64,000 nt of DNA from NCBI GenBank assembly GCA_030448265.1, contig JAUJNG010000022.1, positions 18,179 to 82,178 on the forward strand, given 5' to 3'. Positions 35,996-45,008 of this stretch are shown here, in pieces. The first letter of the stretch is position 1; each line of letters begins with the position of its first letter. This stretch comes from Abditibacterium sp. (GTDB taxonomy: Bacteria; Armatimonadota; Abditibacteriia; Abditibacteriales; Abditibacteriaceae). The position numbers and the translations under genes are program-made. The notes beneath the pieces are model-generated. The model saw only the letters and a list, made by a program, of their open reading frames with translations, was not told where the DNA came from and did no database searches.

Positions 35996-36865
35996 ATGAG
36001 TCGGGCGCCGTTTTCGAGCGTCGAAATTCGCAATATGAACGCTTCTTCACCTCTTTCCGCTTCGCCACCCGCTTCGCCGGCGCGCGGCGAAACCAAAACC
36101 GCGCGGGCGGGCCGCTCGTGGATTTTTTCGCTGACCGGCGTGTGTTTCGTGTTTGGCGGCCTGCTCGCCATGCAAATGCGCGCCGCTCAACAGGTTCAGG
36201 CCAATCGGGCGCGCGAATCGGCGGGCATCGCGCAGGCCAACCAACTCGCCGCGAAAATGAAGGTGCAGGCCGACCAGGTCGCCGCCGAGCGCGTCAAAAC
36301 CAACGCCGAGATGAAGAAGCTGCGCGATACCCTCGCGGCGAGCGGTTCGCTTTCCGCGACTCAGGTGGCGGCGCTCAACGCGCAAATCAAAGACTTGCAA
36401 GCGGCGGCGGGACTGACGCCGGTTTTGGGGCCAGGCGTTCGTATCACCCTTTCCGACAATCCCGACGCGGCCAAAGTGACCAGCACCATGCCCCTCAACG
36501 AAGGCTGGGGTCTGGTTCACGACTACGACCTTTTGCAAGTCATCAACGAACTGCGTTCCGCTGAAGCCGACGCTGTTGCGGTGAAGGGTGCGGGCGCCGA
36601 AACGATTCGCGTCACGGGCTTCACCCCGATTCGCTGCGTTGGCCCCGTCGTTTATATCAACTGGAAACCGGTCGCTGCTCCATTTACCATTGAGGCTGTC
36701 GGTGACCCCGCGACACTCAAATCAGTTCTCAATATGCCCAACGGCATCGTCGATCAACTGAGAGGTAATGGCGAGGGTGTCAAAATCGAAGCCGTCAACA
36801 ATCTCAAACTGCCCGCCGCGACGGGCGGCGCTCCCAAACTTCGCGTGGCGAAAGCGACTTCGTAA
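35996..36865 (+). CDS. DUF881-family protein
   Basis: 289 residues from ATG 35996. A Pro/Ser-rich N-terminus precedes a transmembrane helix (about 42-60, WIFSLTGVCFVFGGLLAM). A coiled coil follows (about 62-140), then the DUF881 domain: GPGVRITLSDNP, VHDYDLLQVINELRSAEADAV and IRCVGPVVYINWKPVAAPF. In many bacteria DUF881 genes sit next to sbp and ftsA/ftsQ. The function is unknown but linked to cell division by context. ATG 36032 is an alternative start. Confidence 0.85.
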   Translation: MSRAPFSSVEIRNMNASSPLSASPPASPARGETKTARAGRSWIFSLTGVCFVFGGLLAMQMRAAQQVQANRARESAGIAQANQLAAKMKVQADQVAAERVKTNAEMKKLRDTLAASGSLSATQVAALNAQIKDLQAAAGLTPVLGPGVRITLSDNPDAAKVTSTMPLNEGWGLVHDYDLLQVINELRSAEADAVAVKGAGAETIRVTGFTPIRCVGPVVYINWKPVAAPFTIEAVGDPATLKSVLNMPNGIVDQLRGNGEGVKIEAVNNLKLPAATGGAPKLRVAKATS

Positions 36866-36932
36866 GAGGCTGATGAACCGGTCAAGTCACTCTAAGTGAG
36901 CAGTTTTCAGATTCCGCTCCCAATTCAATTTC

Positions 36933-37349
36933 ATGTTCGTGCTTCCTCTTCTGGCTCTGGCTCTGGGTTTTATTCTGGTGTGGATGCCCGCCAACACCTT
37001 CACTGCCAGCGAAGCCTTCGCGCGCTACAGCGCCGTCGCGGTTCTGGCGGGCCTCGACACGCTGCTGGGCGGCGTGCGGGCCTGGCTGCAAGGGAAATTC
37101 GACGACGTGATTTTTATTTCCGGCTTTTTCACCAACGCGCTTCTGGCCGTTGGCCTCGTTCTGCTCGGCGAGCGGCTGGGCCTGGAAACCGGTCTGGGCG
37201 ACGGGCGCATTTCAGTGATGATGATTGGAGCGGTGGTTTTGTTTTCGGGACGCATCCTCAATAATCTGGCGGCGCTACGCCGGATTCTCATCGAACGCTT
37301 TCGCGCCAGAGGAACTGACAGCGCTTCTTCGTCGCTGGAAACTGCTTAA
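36933..37349 (+). CDS. Small basic protein Sbp (DUF1290) family membrane protein
   Basis: 138 residues with four hydrophobic segments. The motif SAVAVLAGLDTLLGGVRAWLQGKFDDVIFISGF (in pieces) is the DUF1290 signature (AALDTLFGGIRA...FDDKVFVSGFF in homologues). Placed between DUF881 and ftsA as in Firmicutes and Actinobacteria. The start has no strong RBS. Confidence 0.85.
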   Translation: MFVLPLLALALGFILVWMPANTFTASEAFARYSAVAVLAGLDTLLGGVRAWLQGKFDDVIFISGFFTNALLAVGLVLLGERLGLETGLGDGRISVMMIGAVVLFSGRILNNLAALRRILIERFRARGTDSASSSLETA

Positions 37350-37502
37350 ATTGGAAAAATTTGGCCCAGAACGCGCAAAGGACGGGGAAATCAAGGAAAA
37401 TCTCTTTGGTTTTCGTGTCTTTTTGTTTTTAGGGCGCAAAACGGGGTAAACCCATCGGATGAAAATTATCGAGCCGCAAAATTTCGGGGGGAAGAACTGC
37501 GA

Positions 37503-39092
37503 GTGACGCGCGAAGAAATCGTCGTTGGACTGGATATCGGCACCACCAAGGTTTGCACCGTCATTGGTCAGGGAATCGCGGCAACCGGCGCGCCTGGCGA
37601 AGAAACGGGACAAATCAACGTCATCGGTGTGGGCGTCGTGCCCTCGCGCGGCATTAAAAAAGGCGTGGTGATCGATGTTGAAGACACCATCGCCGCCATT
37701 CGCGATTCGGTCGAGCGCGCCGCGCACATGGCGGGCGTTCAGGTCGAAGGCGCCGTTGTGGGTGTAACGGGCGACCACGTCCAGTCGTCCAACCGGCGCG
37801 GAACCGTCACAGCCGCTTCACCGCAAAATGCCATCACGCGCTTCGATGTCGAGCGCGTTTTGCAGGCCGCCGCGCTCGAAATCCCGCGCGACCGCGAAAT
37901 TATTCACTCTCTGCCGCGCGATTTTATTGTCGATGGCCACGTCGGTGTCAAGCGGCCCATCGGCATGACGGGGCAGCGCCTCGAAGTCGAAACCCACGTC
38001 GTGACCGGCAAAGCCTCGTTTCTGCAAAACACTGTTAAATGCGTCGAACAGGCCGGACTCAATGTCGAAGCCCTCGTTCTGGAGCCGATTGCCACCGCCG
38101 AAGCCGTCACCACCGCCGACGAGCGCGAAATGGGCGTGATTCTCATCGATATTGGCGGCGGAACATCGGATGTCGCGGTTTTTGTCGATGGCAGCATCGT
38201 CTATTCGTCGGTTTTGCCCGTCGGCGGCAACCATGTCACGCGCGACATCGCCATCGGCCTGCGCACGCCGTTTGAAATCGCCGAACGGCTCAAAATTGAT
38301 CGCGGCGCCGCCACGCGCGACCTGATTCCGCACGGCGAAGCGCTCGAAGTCCTCATGGCCGGATCGGGCGAGCGACTGCGCATTCCGCGCGCCCTTCTGG
38401 GCGAGATTATCGAGGCGCGCATGAGCGAACTGTTCGAACTCTCGCGCGAAGCGATGCACACGGCGGGCGTTCGCAAACGCCTGGCGGGCGGCGTGATTCT
38501 CTCCGGCGGCGGCGCGCTGTTGCCTGGCGCGCTCGATTTATGCTCCGATGTGTTCCAAATGCCGGTGCGACTGGGCTTGCCCAACGAAATTTCCGGCTGG
38601 AGCGATCAGGTCGCCAACCCGCAGTTCGCTACCGGCGTCGGGTTGTGCCGTTTCGCGCTCGCTCAGCGCTACGCGCCAGGCAACCAGTCGGCGATTCCGG
38701 CGATTGCTTCCAGTGAGGGCCGGCGCATCTGGGGCGCGATTGCGCCAGGGCCATTGTCGCAGGCCGTGCCGCCCGAAACCGTCCCCGATCCCGCTTCGGA
38801 AACACCCCTTTCGACCGATGCCGAGCAAAACAACGGCACCCGTCCCGATGTGGAAGCCACGCCCCAAGCGAAAATTCCCGTCGCCAACGCTGACACGGCT
38901 ATCGACGGAAGCGCGACGGCGCCGGACGCTCCCGCGACAGCGCAGACTCTCAACCGGCGCGACAACTTTTTGCGTCGGGAAGAGACTGCACCATCACCCG
39001 CGCCGCCTGCCTCGCAAAATGGCGCCGCGCCTTCGTTCTGGCAGAAAATCTGGGTCAAATTCCGCGAGTTGATCGGTTTCGAGGCGCCTTGA
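37503..39092 (+). CDS. ftsA: Cell division protein FtsA
   Basis: 529 residues from GTG 37503. Actin-like ATPase that anchors FtsZ to the membrane. VGLDIGTTKVCTVIG is the phosphate-1 motif, VILIDIGGGTSDVAVF phosphate-2, and VILSGGGALLPG the adenosine motif. The conserved core ends near residue 405. A Pro/Thr/Ala-rich linker leads to FWQKIWVKFRELIGF (about 509-525), a likely amphipathic membrane-targeting helix. The linker makes the protein about 100 residues longer than usual. ftsZ does not follow. Confidence 0.95.
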   Translation: MTREEIVVGLDIGTTKVCTVIGQGIAATGAPGEETGQINVIGVGVVPSRGIKKGVVIDVEDTIAAIRDSVERAAHMAGVQVEGAVVGVTGDHVQSSNRRGTVTAASPQNAITRFDVERVLQAAALEIPRDREIIHSLPRDFIVDGHVGVKRPIGMTGQRLEVETHVVTGKASFLQNTVKCVEQAGLNVEALVLEPIATAEAVTTADEREMGVILIDIGGGTSDVAVFVDGSIVYSSVLPVGGNHVTRDIAIGLRTPFEIAERLKIDRGAATRDLIPHGEALEVLMAGSGERLRIPRALLGEIIEARMSELFELSREAMHTAGVRKRLAGGVILSGGGALLPGALDLCSDVFQMPVRLGLPNEISGWSDQVANPQFATGVGLCRFALAQRYAPGNQSAIPAIASSEGRRIWGAIAPGPLSQAVPPETVPDPASETPLSTDAEQNNGTRPDVEATPQAKIPVANADTAIDGSATAPDAPATAQTLNRRDNFLRREETAPSPAPPASQNGAAPSFWQKIWVKFRELIGFEAP

Positions 39093-39140
39093 TGCTCTTT
39101 AATACCCGATTTTGAAGCACGGCCAATGTGAAAATCACGA

Positions 39141-39749
39141 ATGAATGCTTCTAACGAACCGTATCAAGCTGCACCTATTTCCGAACCTTCGGGTGCGATA
39201 GTTTTGTGCGATAGCAACACGACTTCCTCAAAACGCGAATGGAAACACGCGCCCAAAGTGGTGAAATGGAGTGGTTTCTGGCTCACAATTTTAGCTGGTT
39301 GGCCCTTCACACTTGGAGTATCGATGCTGGCTCTTGGTTTAGCAGCTAAATTGCTCGCTGGAGATTCGGTTTCCAGGGAAACCATCGATATGTTGTTGTG
39401 GGGCGTGCCGTTGGTTTTCTCTTTTGGTCTTCATTTGGTCGGTTTACGCAAGGGGTGGAAATTCAGCTACTATTTACATTTTGTCTTTGCCTCGTTGATT
39501 TGCCTGGGTGTCATTATTAATAGCGTTGATTTGATCTCAGGAAATCCCGCTTTCGTTCACCTTAACTTCGAGTGGGATGATGGGCCTTGGTCTCTGGTAA
39601 AGATTTTTACTTCGGTTTCCTACATCATTATTTATCTTCTGCTGCCAATGCTTTTCCTAAATTGGTTTAAACCCGAAGTGAAAGCGTGGTTTGGAATCGC
39701 GAAAAAACGGAAAAATAGTCCTGTCAGTGAGCCTTCGATTCTCTCTTGA
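39141..39749 (+). CDS. Hypothetical membrane protein
   Basis: 202 residues. A polar N-terminus with KREWKHAPKVVKW is followed by about four transmembrane segments (about 45-65, 75-100, 110-130, 155-175). Base composition is clearly lower in GC than neighbouring genes. It sits where ftsZ is expected after ftsA. No family is recognised. Confidence 0.65.
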   Translation: MNASNEPYQAAPISEPSGAIVLCDSNTTSSKREWKHAPKVVKWSGFWLTILAGWPFTLGVSMLALGLAAKLLAGDSVSRETIDMLLWGVPLVFSFGLHLVGLRKGWKFSYYLHFVFASLICLGVIINSVDLISGNPAFVHLNFEWDDGPWSLVKIFTSVSYIIIYLLLPMLFLNWFKPEVKAWFGIAKKRKNSPVSEPSILS

Positions 39750-39755
39750 CCTCCC

Positions 39756-40790
39756 ATGAACTCGAAACTCTCCCCGCCAACCGCATTCCCCGCGCTTCCG
39801 GTGCGGCGCCGTGAAACGCTGGAAATTTTCGACACCGCGCTCAAGCTCTACCGCCGTTATTTCTGGGTGTTGCTGGGCTGGTCGGCTCTGGTTTCGGTGA
39901 TGGCGCTCGTCCCGATTCTCAACTGGATTTCGATCCTCGCCATGCCCTTGCTTTACGGCGCGGCTTCGTGTTGCGTGGCCGCCGCCGTGCGCGGACAGGG
40001 CGTGCGATTTCGCCAGTGCTGGCAGTTCACCAAGCCGCGCTACGGCGCGCTTTTGGGCGTGATCTTTCTCTCTGTGCTGGTTTTGGGCGCCGTTTTTGTG
40101 GCGCTCTACATTGCCGCGTTTGTGGTCGGCATCGCGGGCGTGTGGGCGCTTTCGAGCGCACCCGAACCGGTGCAAATCGTGGCCGCCGTCGTTGGATTTT
40201 TGTTGATTTTCGTCGGCTTCAGCGCGCTGGGCGTGGTCGCGTTTGGCTGGGCCAGCATGGTGCCGATTGTCGCGTGTCTCGAAGACGATAAACGCGGCGC
40301 GGCGGCGCTGGGACGCTCTTTCGAACTCTTGAAGGGCAACTGGAGGCGCGTTTTCGGGATGTCGCTGCTGCTGGGACTGGCGGTTCTGACCGTGATGGGC
40401 ATCATCGGCGGCGGTTATTTGCTGCTGGCCTGGGGTGGACTGCGCGAGATCTTCGACGGCGGCATCCCCTCCGAAAACGCGCTTTTGAACCTGGCGTTTA
40501 CTGTAGGCGGCTTCATGTCTGTGTTTTTCACGCTGTGGAATCCGGCGCAATCTCTGGTTATCGCCGTTCTTTATCTCGATTTGCGGGTGCGGCGCGAAGC
40601 CCTCGACCTGGAATGGACGGCCTACGCTTCGGCTCCCCCGCCGCCGCTCGAAACGCCGTCTTTTGCTCCGACTGAGGCGCCGCGCGAAACCAGCATCGCG
40701 CATGACACCGCTCCCACTTCGTTTTCGGCGGGCGGAGCGCAAAATTTGGGTGAAACCGAGGCCCGCCCTGAGGCGCGTGGTGAAATTTAA
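39756..40790 (+). CDS. Polytopic membrane protein, YciC/DUF975-like
   Basis: 344 residues. Begins PVRRRETLEIFDTALKLYRRYFWVLLGWS, typical of glycerophosphodiesterase-type membrane domain and YciC-like proteins. Six hydrophobic helices, with the motif GRSFELLKGNWRRVFGMSLLLGL near 187-208. The C-terminal 60 residues are Pro/Thr-rich. It is 5' of the DUF4129/DUF4350/MoxR genes and probably in their operon. Confidence 0.75.
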   Translation: MNSKLSPPTAFPALPVRRRETLEIFDTALKLYRRYFWVLLGWSALVSVMALVPILNWISILAMPLLYGAASCCVAAAVRGQGVRFRQCWQFTKPRYGALLGVIFLSVLVLGAVFVALYIAAFVVGIAGVWALSSAPEPVQIVAAVVGFLLIFVGFSALGVVAFGWASMVPIVACLEDDKRGAAALGRSFELLKGNWRRVFGMSLLLGLAVLTVMGIIGGGYLLLAWGGLREIFDGGIPSENALLNLAFTVGGFMSVFFTLWNPAQSLVIAVLYLDLRVRREALDLEWTAYASAPPPPLETPSFAPTEAPRETSIAHDTAPTSFSAGGAQNLGETEARPEARGEI

Positions 40791-40806
40791 CCTCGGCTTT
40801 GGGCCG

Positions 40807-41874
40807 ATGCGCTGCCTCGGCTTCGCGTTTTTCTGGCTTTTGACCGCCAATTTTGCGGCTTTAGCGCAACCCAAAACACCCGCGCCAGTTGTGTCCGCCG
40901 CGACTTATCGTGCCACGCTGCAAAAAGCGCTGCGCGAACTGAAAGCGATGGAAAAGCGCCCGCCGCGTCGTCTCGGCCCGCTTTTGAAACGGCTCGACAC
41001 GACTTCCACGGTGCGCCGCGCCGACGGCCAGACCCAGACCGTCAACGGCAATGCCTGGTCGAAAATGGCGCGCGGCCTGAGCAAACCCGCCAACGCGATG
41101 CGCCGCGATGTCGTCAGGGCGCGCCAAATGGCCGAATCTCAAATCGGCGCGCTCGACGAATGGACGAAAACTCCCTCTTTCGCGCCCGCCGACGCCCAGA
41201 AAATCATGGCCGGTCTGGAAAGTTCGGGCCAGATTCGCACCGGCCCGTTCTGGTGGCAAAAGGCCTTCGCCGACGCCTGGAAAGCCGTCACGGACGCCTG
41301 GAACAGCTTTTGGAAGTGGCTGAGGAGCCTCTTTCCCACTCCGGCCACGCCCCCCAACATCGCGGCGCCCAGCGATAAGTGGCTGTGGTTTCTGTTTTAC
41401 GCCCTTGTTTCGGCGCTTCTGGCGGCGGTGGGGTGGTTCGTATGGCGCGCGTTCGGCGGGAAGTGGGGTCGCCGCACCGTGCGCCGCGAGGCGGTTTTGC
41501 AGGGCGAGGACGCCGCGCTTTTGCTGTTGCCGCCCGATGAACTGCGCGCGCGCGCCGACGATTTCGCGGCTCAGGGCAACTTCCGCGAGGCGCTGCGCCA
41601 TCGTTATCTGTCGCTTTTGTTGCAACTCGACGCGCGCGGCGTGTGGCGCTACGACGCGCGCCGCACCAACTGGGAACACCTCGCCGCCCTGGGCCGCAGC
41701 GAGACCAAGCGCGCCCTCGTGCCCCCGCTTTCCGATTTGACGCGCCGTTTCGACCGCGTGCGCTACGGCGGCGCACTCTGCGATGAGGGGAATTGGAGTC
41801 GATTCGAGGCCGACGCGCGCGAGTTCGAAGCGCGCGCGGCGTCTTTTGAAACCCTCGCGGAGGCGGCGCGATGA
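40807..41874 (+). CDS. DUF4129-domain membrane protein
   Basis: 355 residues from ATG 40807. A signal-type hydrophobic start (LGFAFFWLLTANFAALAQ) precedes a helical extracytoplasmic region with many Trp and Lys. One transmembrane helix is at about 200-220 (WLWFLFYALVSALLAAVGWF). The DUF4129 C-terminus has GNFREALRHRYLSLLLQLDARG and LTRRFDRVRYGG. The gene overlaps the next start by 4 bp. DUF4129 genes usually neighbour MoxR and DUF4350 genes. Confidence 0.82.
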   Translation: MRCLGFAFFWLLTANFAALAQPKTPAPVVSAATYRATLQKALRELKAMEKRPPRRLGPLLKRLDTTSTVRRADGQTQTVNGNAWSKMARGLSKPANAMRRDVVRARQMAESQIGALDEWTKTPSFAPADAQKIMAGLESSGQIRTGPFWWQKAFADAWKAVTDAWNSFWKWLRSLFPTPATPPNIAAPSDKWLWFLFYALVSALLAAVGWFVWRAFGGKWGRRTVRREAVLQGEDAALLLLPPDELRARADDFAAQGNFREALRHRYLSLLLQLDARGVWRYDARRTNWEHLAALGRSETKRALVPPLSDLTRRFDRVRYGGALCDEGNWSRFEADAREFEARAASFETLAEAAR

Positions 41875-43088
41875 GAAAACGACGCCTCGATCCCACGCGA
41901 TTGCTGGTGGGATTTTTGATTTTCGCGGCTCTGATGGTCGCCCTTCTCGCCAACAGCGAGCAGAAATCGCACACCCTGCCGCGCGCGGGGTGGAACGACG
42001 CGACACCGCTTGGCGGCAAAGGTCTGCGGCTTCTGCTCGGAAAACTGGGCTATGCGCCGCGAAAACAGGTCGAACCGCTTCAAAAAATGCCCACCGATGC
42101 CAAAATCTGGCTGATTCTCGATCCCGAAACGCGATTTTCCAAACGTGAGGCCAACCTTTTGTTGGCTTGGGTTAGAAAAGGCGGCGTCTTTGTCTTCTGC
42201 GCGCGGCCTAAAAGCTTTCTCTGGGTTTCTGGCCCCCAAGAATCAAACAGCGAAGGCATTGAAGAAGTTCTCCGCGTCTTGGGTGTCGAAAGCGGCCTGA
42301 GCAGCGCGCCCAAAGCCGGTGAGTTTTTGCCGGAACTGGAGCCGCTTTCGCTCGACGCGGTATCGATTTATCGCACCGGAGTCAAGCAGGCGAGCGGCTC
42401 GCCGCGCACTTTTGAAATTACGCGGCGCCATCTCGAAATCGCTGGCCCGCCGAGCGGCTCCCTCGCGCGACTCGACATCGGAGAAGGTCATGTTTTTATC
42501 GCGCCCGACGCGCTGTTGTTTACCAATTACGCGCTCTCCAAGCCCGACAACGCGGTTTTGGTCTCCAACCTCTTGCGCGCTCACGTCCCAGGCGGCGCGG
42601 TTTATTTCGACGAGCGCAGTCACGGCGAAAACGCCGCCAATACCGCGCCCGACACCCTGATTTCTCACCTCAAAAAGCCGCCGGTTTCCTATGCCATTGG
42701 GCAGCTTTTGCTCGCGGGACTTTTGTTCTGGGCCTTCGCGGGGCGTAGATTGGGCGCGCCGGTGGCCCTTCCCGAAGGCGGGCCGGTGACGCGCGCTTCG
42801 CAGTTCGCCGCCGCGATGGGCGCGCTGTTCCTCAAAACCAACCGGCCCCAGGCCGCCGCCGCCATCATCGGCGCGCGTTTCCGGCGCCGTCTGGCGCATC
42901 GTTTGGGGCTTTCGCCCGCCGAAAACGACGCGGTTCTGGCGCGGCGCGCGCAGGAAATCGCCGCAATTCCCTTTGAAGTCACCGACCGTCTGCTGCTGCA
43001 AAGCCGCGCTCCGGCGCAAACTGTGGGCGAAGCATTGCGCGACGCGCAGGAAATGGAGTTGGTGCTGCGTAAGCTGGAGGGACGATAA
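41871..43088 (+). CDS. DUF4350-domain protein
   Basis: 405 residues. One N-terminal transmembrane helix (about 8-27) precedes the glutamine amidotransferase-like DUF4350 domain (LLLGKLGYAPRKQVEPL ... VRKGGVFVFCARP). A second helix lies at about 275-292 and a cytoplasmic helical tail follows. It overlaps the DUF4129 gene by 4 bp, so translation is coupled. Role unknown; grouped with MoxR. Confidence 0.8.
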   Translation: MRKRRLDPTRLLVGFLIFAALMVALLANSEQKSHTLPRAGWNDATPLGGKGLRLLLGKLGYAPRKQVEPLQKMPTDAKIWLILDPETRFSKREANLLLAWVRKGGVFVFCARPKSFLWVSGPQESNSEGIEEVLRVLGVESGLSSAPKAGEFLPELEPLSLDAVSIYRTGVKQASGSPRTFEITRRHLEIAGPPSGSLARLDIGEGHVFIAPDALLFTNYALSKPDNAVLVSNLLRAHVPGGAVYFDERSHGENAANTAPDTLISHLKKPPVSYAIGQLLLAGLLFWAFAGRRLGAPVALPEGGPVTRASQFAAAMGALFLKTNRPQAAAAIIGARFRRRLAHRLGLSPAENDAVLARRAQEIAAIPFEVTDRLLLQSRAPAQTVGEALRDAQEMELVLRKLEGR

Positions 43089-43120
43089 AAGAAAGAGGAA
43101 AAAGGACGAAATAACTGCTC

Positions 43121-43264
43121 GACCCCCTCTACACTTGTGGGGAGTCGGGTGCCCCCTGGGCGACGGGTGGGGTCAGCCGAAAGAGTAGCAGTTCAGCAAT
43201 TTTCCAAACGCAAATTTCGACCGTTGACCCCTCCCCGACCCTCCCCACAAGTGGAGAGGGGGTC
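43121..43264. repeat. Inverted-repeat element, 24-bp arms
   Basis: Arms 43121-43144 and 43241-43264 pair with one mismatch. One side has an extra GGTGCCCCCTGGGCGACGGG stretch, so the element is partly degraded. It is related to the elements at 14219 and 28465. Located between the DUF4350 and moxR genes. Confidence 0.82.
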
Positions 43265-43312
43265 AAACTCCTACTTCATCGTTCTTATTCTGACTTTCCA
43301 CCCCAAATTTTT

Positions 43313-44290
43313 ATGACCGAAGAAATCCATCAGGGTGCGACCGCGCCCGTTCAAAACCTGGTTGAAGCCATTCGCGCCGAAGTCGCCAAGGCCGTCGTGG
43401 GGCAGGACGACGTGATCGGCCAGTTTCTCATCGCGCTACTGGTGGGCGGGCACGTTTTGCTCGAAGGCGTGCCTGGCGTGGCCAAAACCCTCGCTTCCAA
43501 GTCGCTGGCGCACGCCGTCGAAGCTGATTTCAAGCGCATCCAGTTCACGCCCGATTTGATGCCATCCGATGTGGTGGGCACCAACGTTTTTAACACCAAA
43601 ACCCAGGAGTTCAACCTCCAGAAAGGCCCGATTTTCACCGATATTCTGCTCGCCGACGAGATCAACCGCACGCCGCCCAAAACTCAGGCGGCTCTGCTCG
43701 AAGCGATGCAGGAAAAGCGCGTCACCATCGACGGCGAAACTCATGTTCTCTCGCCGCTTTTCACGGTTCTGGCGACGCAAAACCCCATCGACTACGAAGG
43801 CACCTACCCGCTTCCCGAAGCCCAAATCGACCGCTTTTTGCTCAAAGTCCTCGTCAACTACCCCACGCCCGAACAGGAGATCGCGCTTCTGGAGCGCATT
43901 CATCGCGGCTTCGATGCCCACGAACTGGCCGACGCCGGTTTGCGCGCCGTCGCTTCGACTCAGAGCATCCTCGCGGCGCGCCAGGCGGTGCGAAATGTGA
44001 CCGTCGGCGAGGGACTTATCAAATACATCCACGCCCTCGTCGAGCGCACGCGCAACCTTTCCACGCTCACGCTGGGCGCCTCGCCGCGCGCCGGAATCGC
44101 GCTTTTGGAGTCGTCCAAAGCGCTGGCGGCCATTAACGGGCGCGATTATGTCCTGCCCGAAGACGTGAAAACCGTCGCGCTGCCGGTTTTGCGGCACCGC
44201 CTGCTGCTGCGCGCCGAAAGCGAAATGGAAGGCCTCAAAAGCGACGATGTAGTGCGCTCGATTCTGGGCGCCGTTGAAGTGCCGAGATGA
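43313..44290 (+). CDS. MoxR-family AAA+ ATPase
   Basis: 325 residues. Walker A GVPGVAKTLASK, Walker B DILLADEINRTPPKTQAALLEAMQE, sensor 1 LATQNPIDYEGTYPLPEAQ. Chaperone-like ATPase that acts with partner proteins bearing VWA or DUF58 domains. Those DUF58 partners, normally adjacent, are missing in this window. Complete. Confidence 0.94.
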   Translation: MTEEIHQGATAPVQNLVEAIRAEVAKAVVGQDDVIGQFLIALLVGGHVLLEGVPGVAKTLASKSLAHAVEADFKRIQFTPDLMPSDVVGTNVFNTKTQEFNLQKGPIFTDILLADEINRTPPKTQAALLEAMQEKRVTIDGETHVLSPLFTVLATQNPIDYEGTYPLPEAQIDRFLLKVLVNYPTPEQEIALLERIHRGFDAHELADAGLRAVASTQSILAARQAVRNVTVGEGLIKYIHALVERTRNLSTLTLGASPRAGIALLESSKALAAINGRDYVLPEDVKTVALPVLRHRLLLRAESEMEGLKSDDVVRSILGAVEVPR

Positions 44291-44304
44291 GAGGGAAGTG
44301 ACTG

Positions 44305-44339
44305 CTCGACTCCCTCTCCCTTCGGGAGAGGGAGTCGAG
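44305..44339. repeat. Short inverted repeat, 16-bp arms
   Basis: CTCGACTCCCTCTCCC (44305-44320) and its complement at 44324-44339 with a 3-bp loop. Same outer word as the element at 14219-14397. Begins 15 bp after the moxR stop. Confidence 0.9.
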
Positions 44340-44423
44340 CGCTCACTTGGCCGTTTTTGTTCGCTCCCGACTTTTCGCTTCTTTTCGCTACTTGTCACAT
44401 CGTCTGCGTTAGCCTTGAAAGAT

Positions 44424-45008
44424 ATGTTTCGATTTTCCCGTCCCCTCCTTCCGGCCCTGCTTCTTACGCTGGGACTGGTTTTGCCCCCAGCCCAGGCGCG
44501 CGCCGATGACGATCTCCACGACGCCGCCAAATTCGCCTCCAATGGCGGCATTGCCATTCTGGTCACTTCCGGTTTTCTTTTGCCGCTCGTGGAAGATGGC
44601 AAGCAGGGCAAGCAAAACGCGCTGCGCGTCGCGGATTCGGCGCTGACTTCGGCCGTTATTACCACGGCGCTCAAGCGGATCGTGCGCGCCCCGCGCCCCG
44701 ATGGCAGTTCGCGCACCAGTTTTCCATCGGGCCACGCGACGGCGGCGTTTTCGGTTGCGACCATGCAGGCCGAATTTCATCCCCGCCAGGCGCCCTACTG
44801 GTATGCGGGCGCGGCGCTGGTGGCCGCTTCGCGGGTGAAACTGCGCCGCCACTACTGGCGCGATGTCATCGCGGGCGCGGCGGTAGGCTATTTCACCTCG
44901 AAACTGGAACTGCGCCGCCCGCACGGACTGCTGCTCTTTCCCTTCATTGAAAAGCGCGAAGAAACCCAGCGCCAGAGGCCAGCAATCCGCTTTTCCTACT
45001 CGTTTTGA
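44424..45008 (+). CDS. PAP2-family phosphatase
   Basis: 194 residues from ATG 44424. N-terminal signal-like segment ending QARAD, then hydrophobic helices with the three PAP2 motifs: KRIVRAPRP, FPSGH and SRVKLRRHYWRDV. Acts on phospholipid or isoprenoid phosphates. The stop overlaps the start of the next gene by 4 bp. Confidence 0.88.
   Translation: MFRFSRPLLPALLLTLGLVLPPAQARADDDLHDAAKFASNGGIAILVTSGFLLPLVEDGKQGKQNALRVADSALTSAVITTALKRIVRAPRPDGSSRTSFPSGHATAAFSVATMQAEFHPRQAPYWYAGAALVAASRVKLRRHYWRDVIAGAAVGYFTSKLELRRPHGLLLFPFIEKREETQRQRPAIRFSYSF

Noticed and set aside
44274..44423. Longer N-terminus of the PAP2 phosphatase from 44274
   Set aside because: It overlaps moxR and the inverted repeat at 44305; ATG 44424 gives a clean signal-type start.
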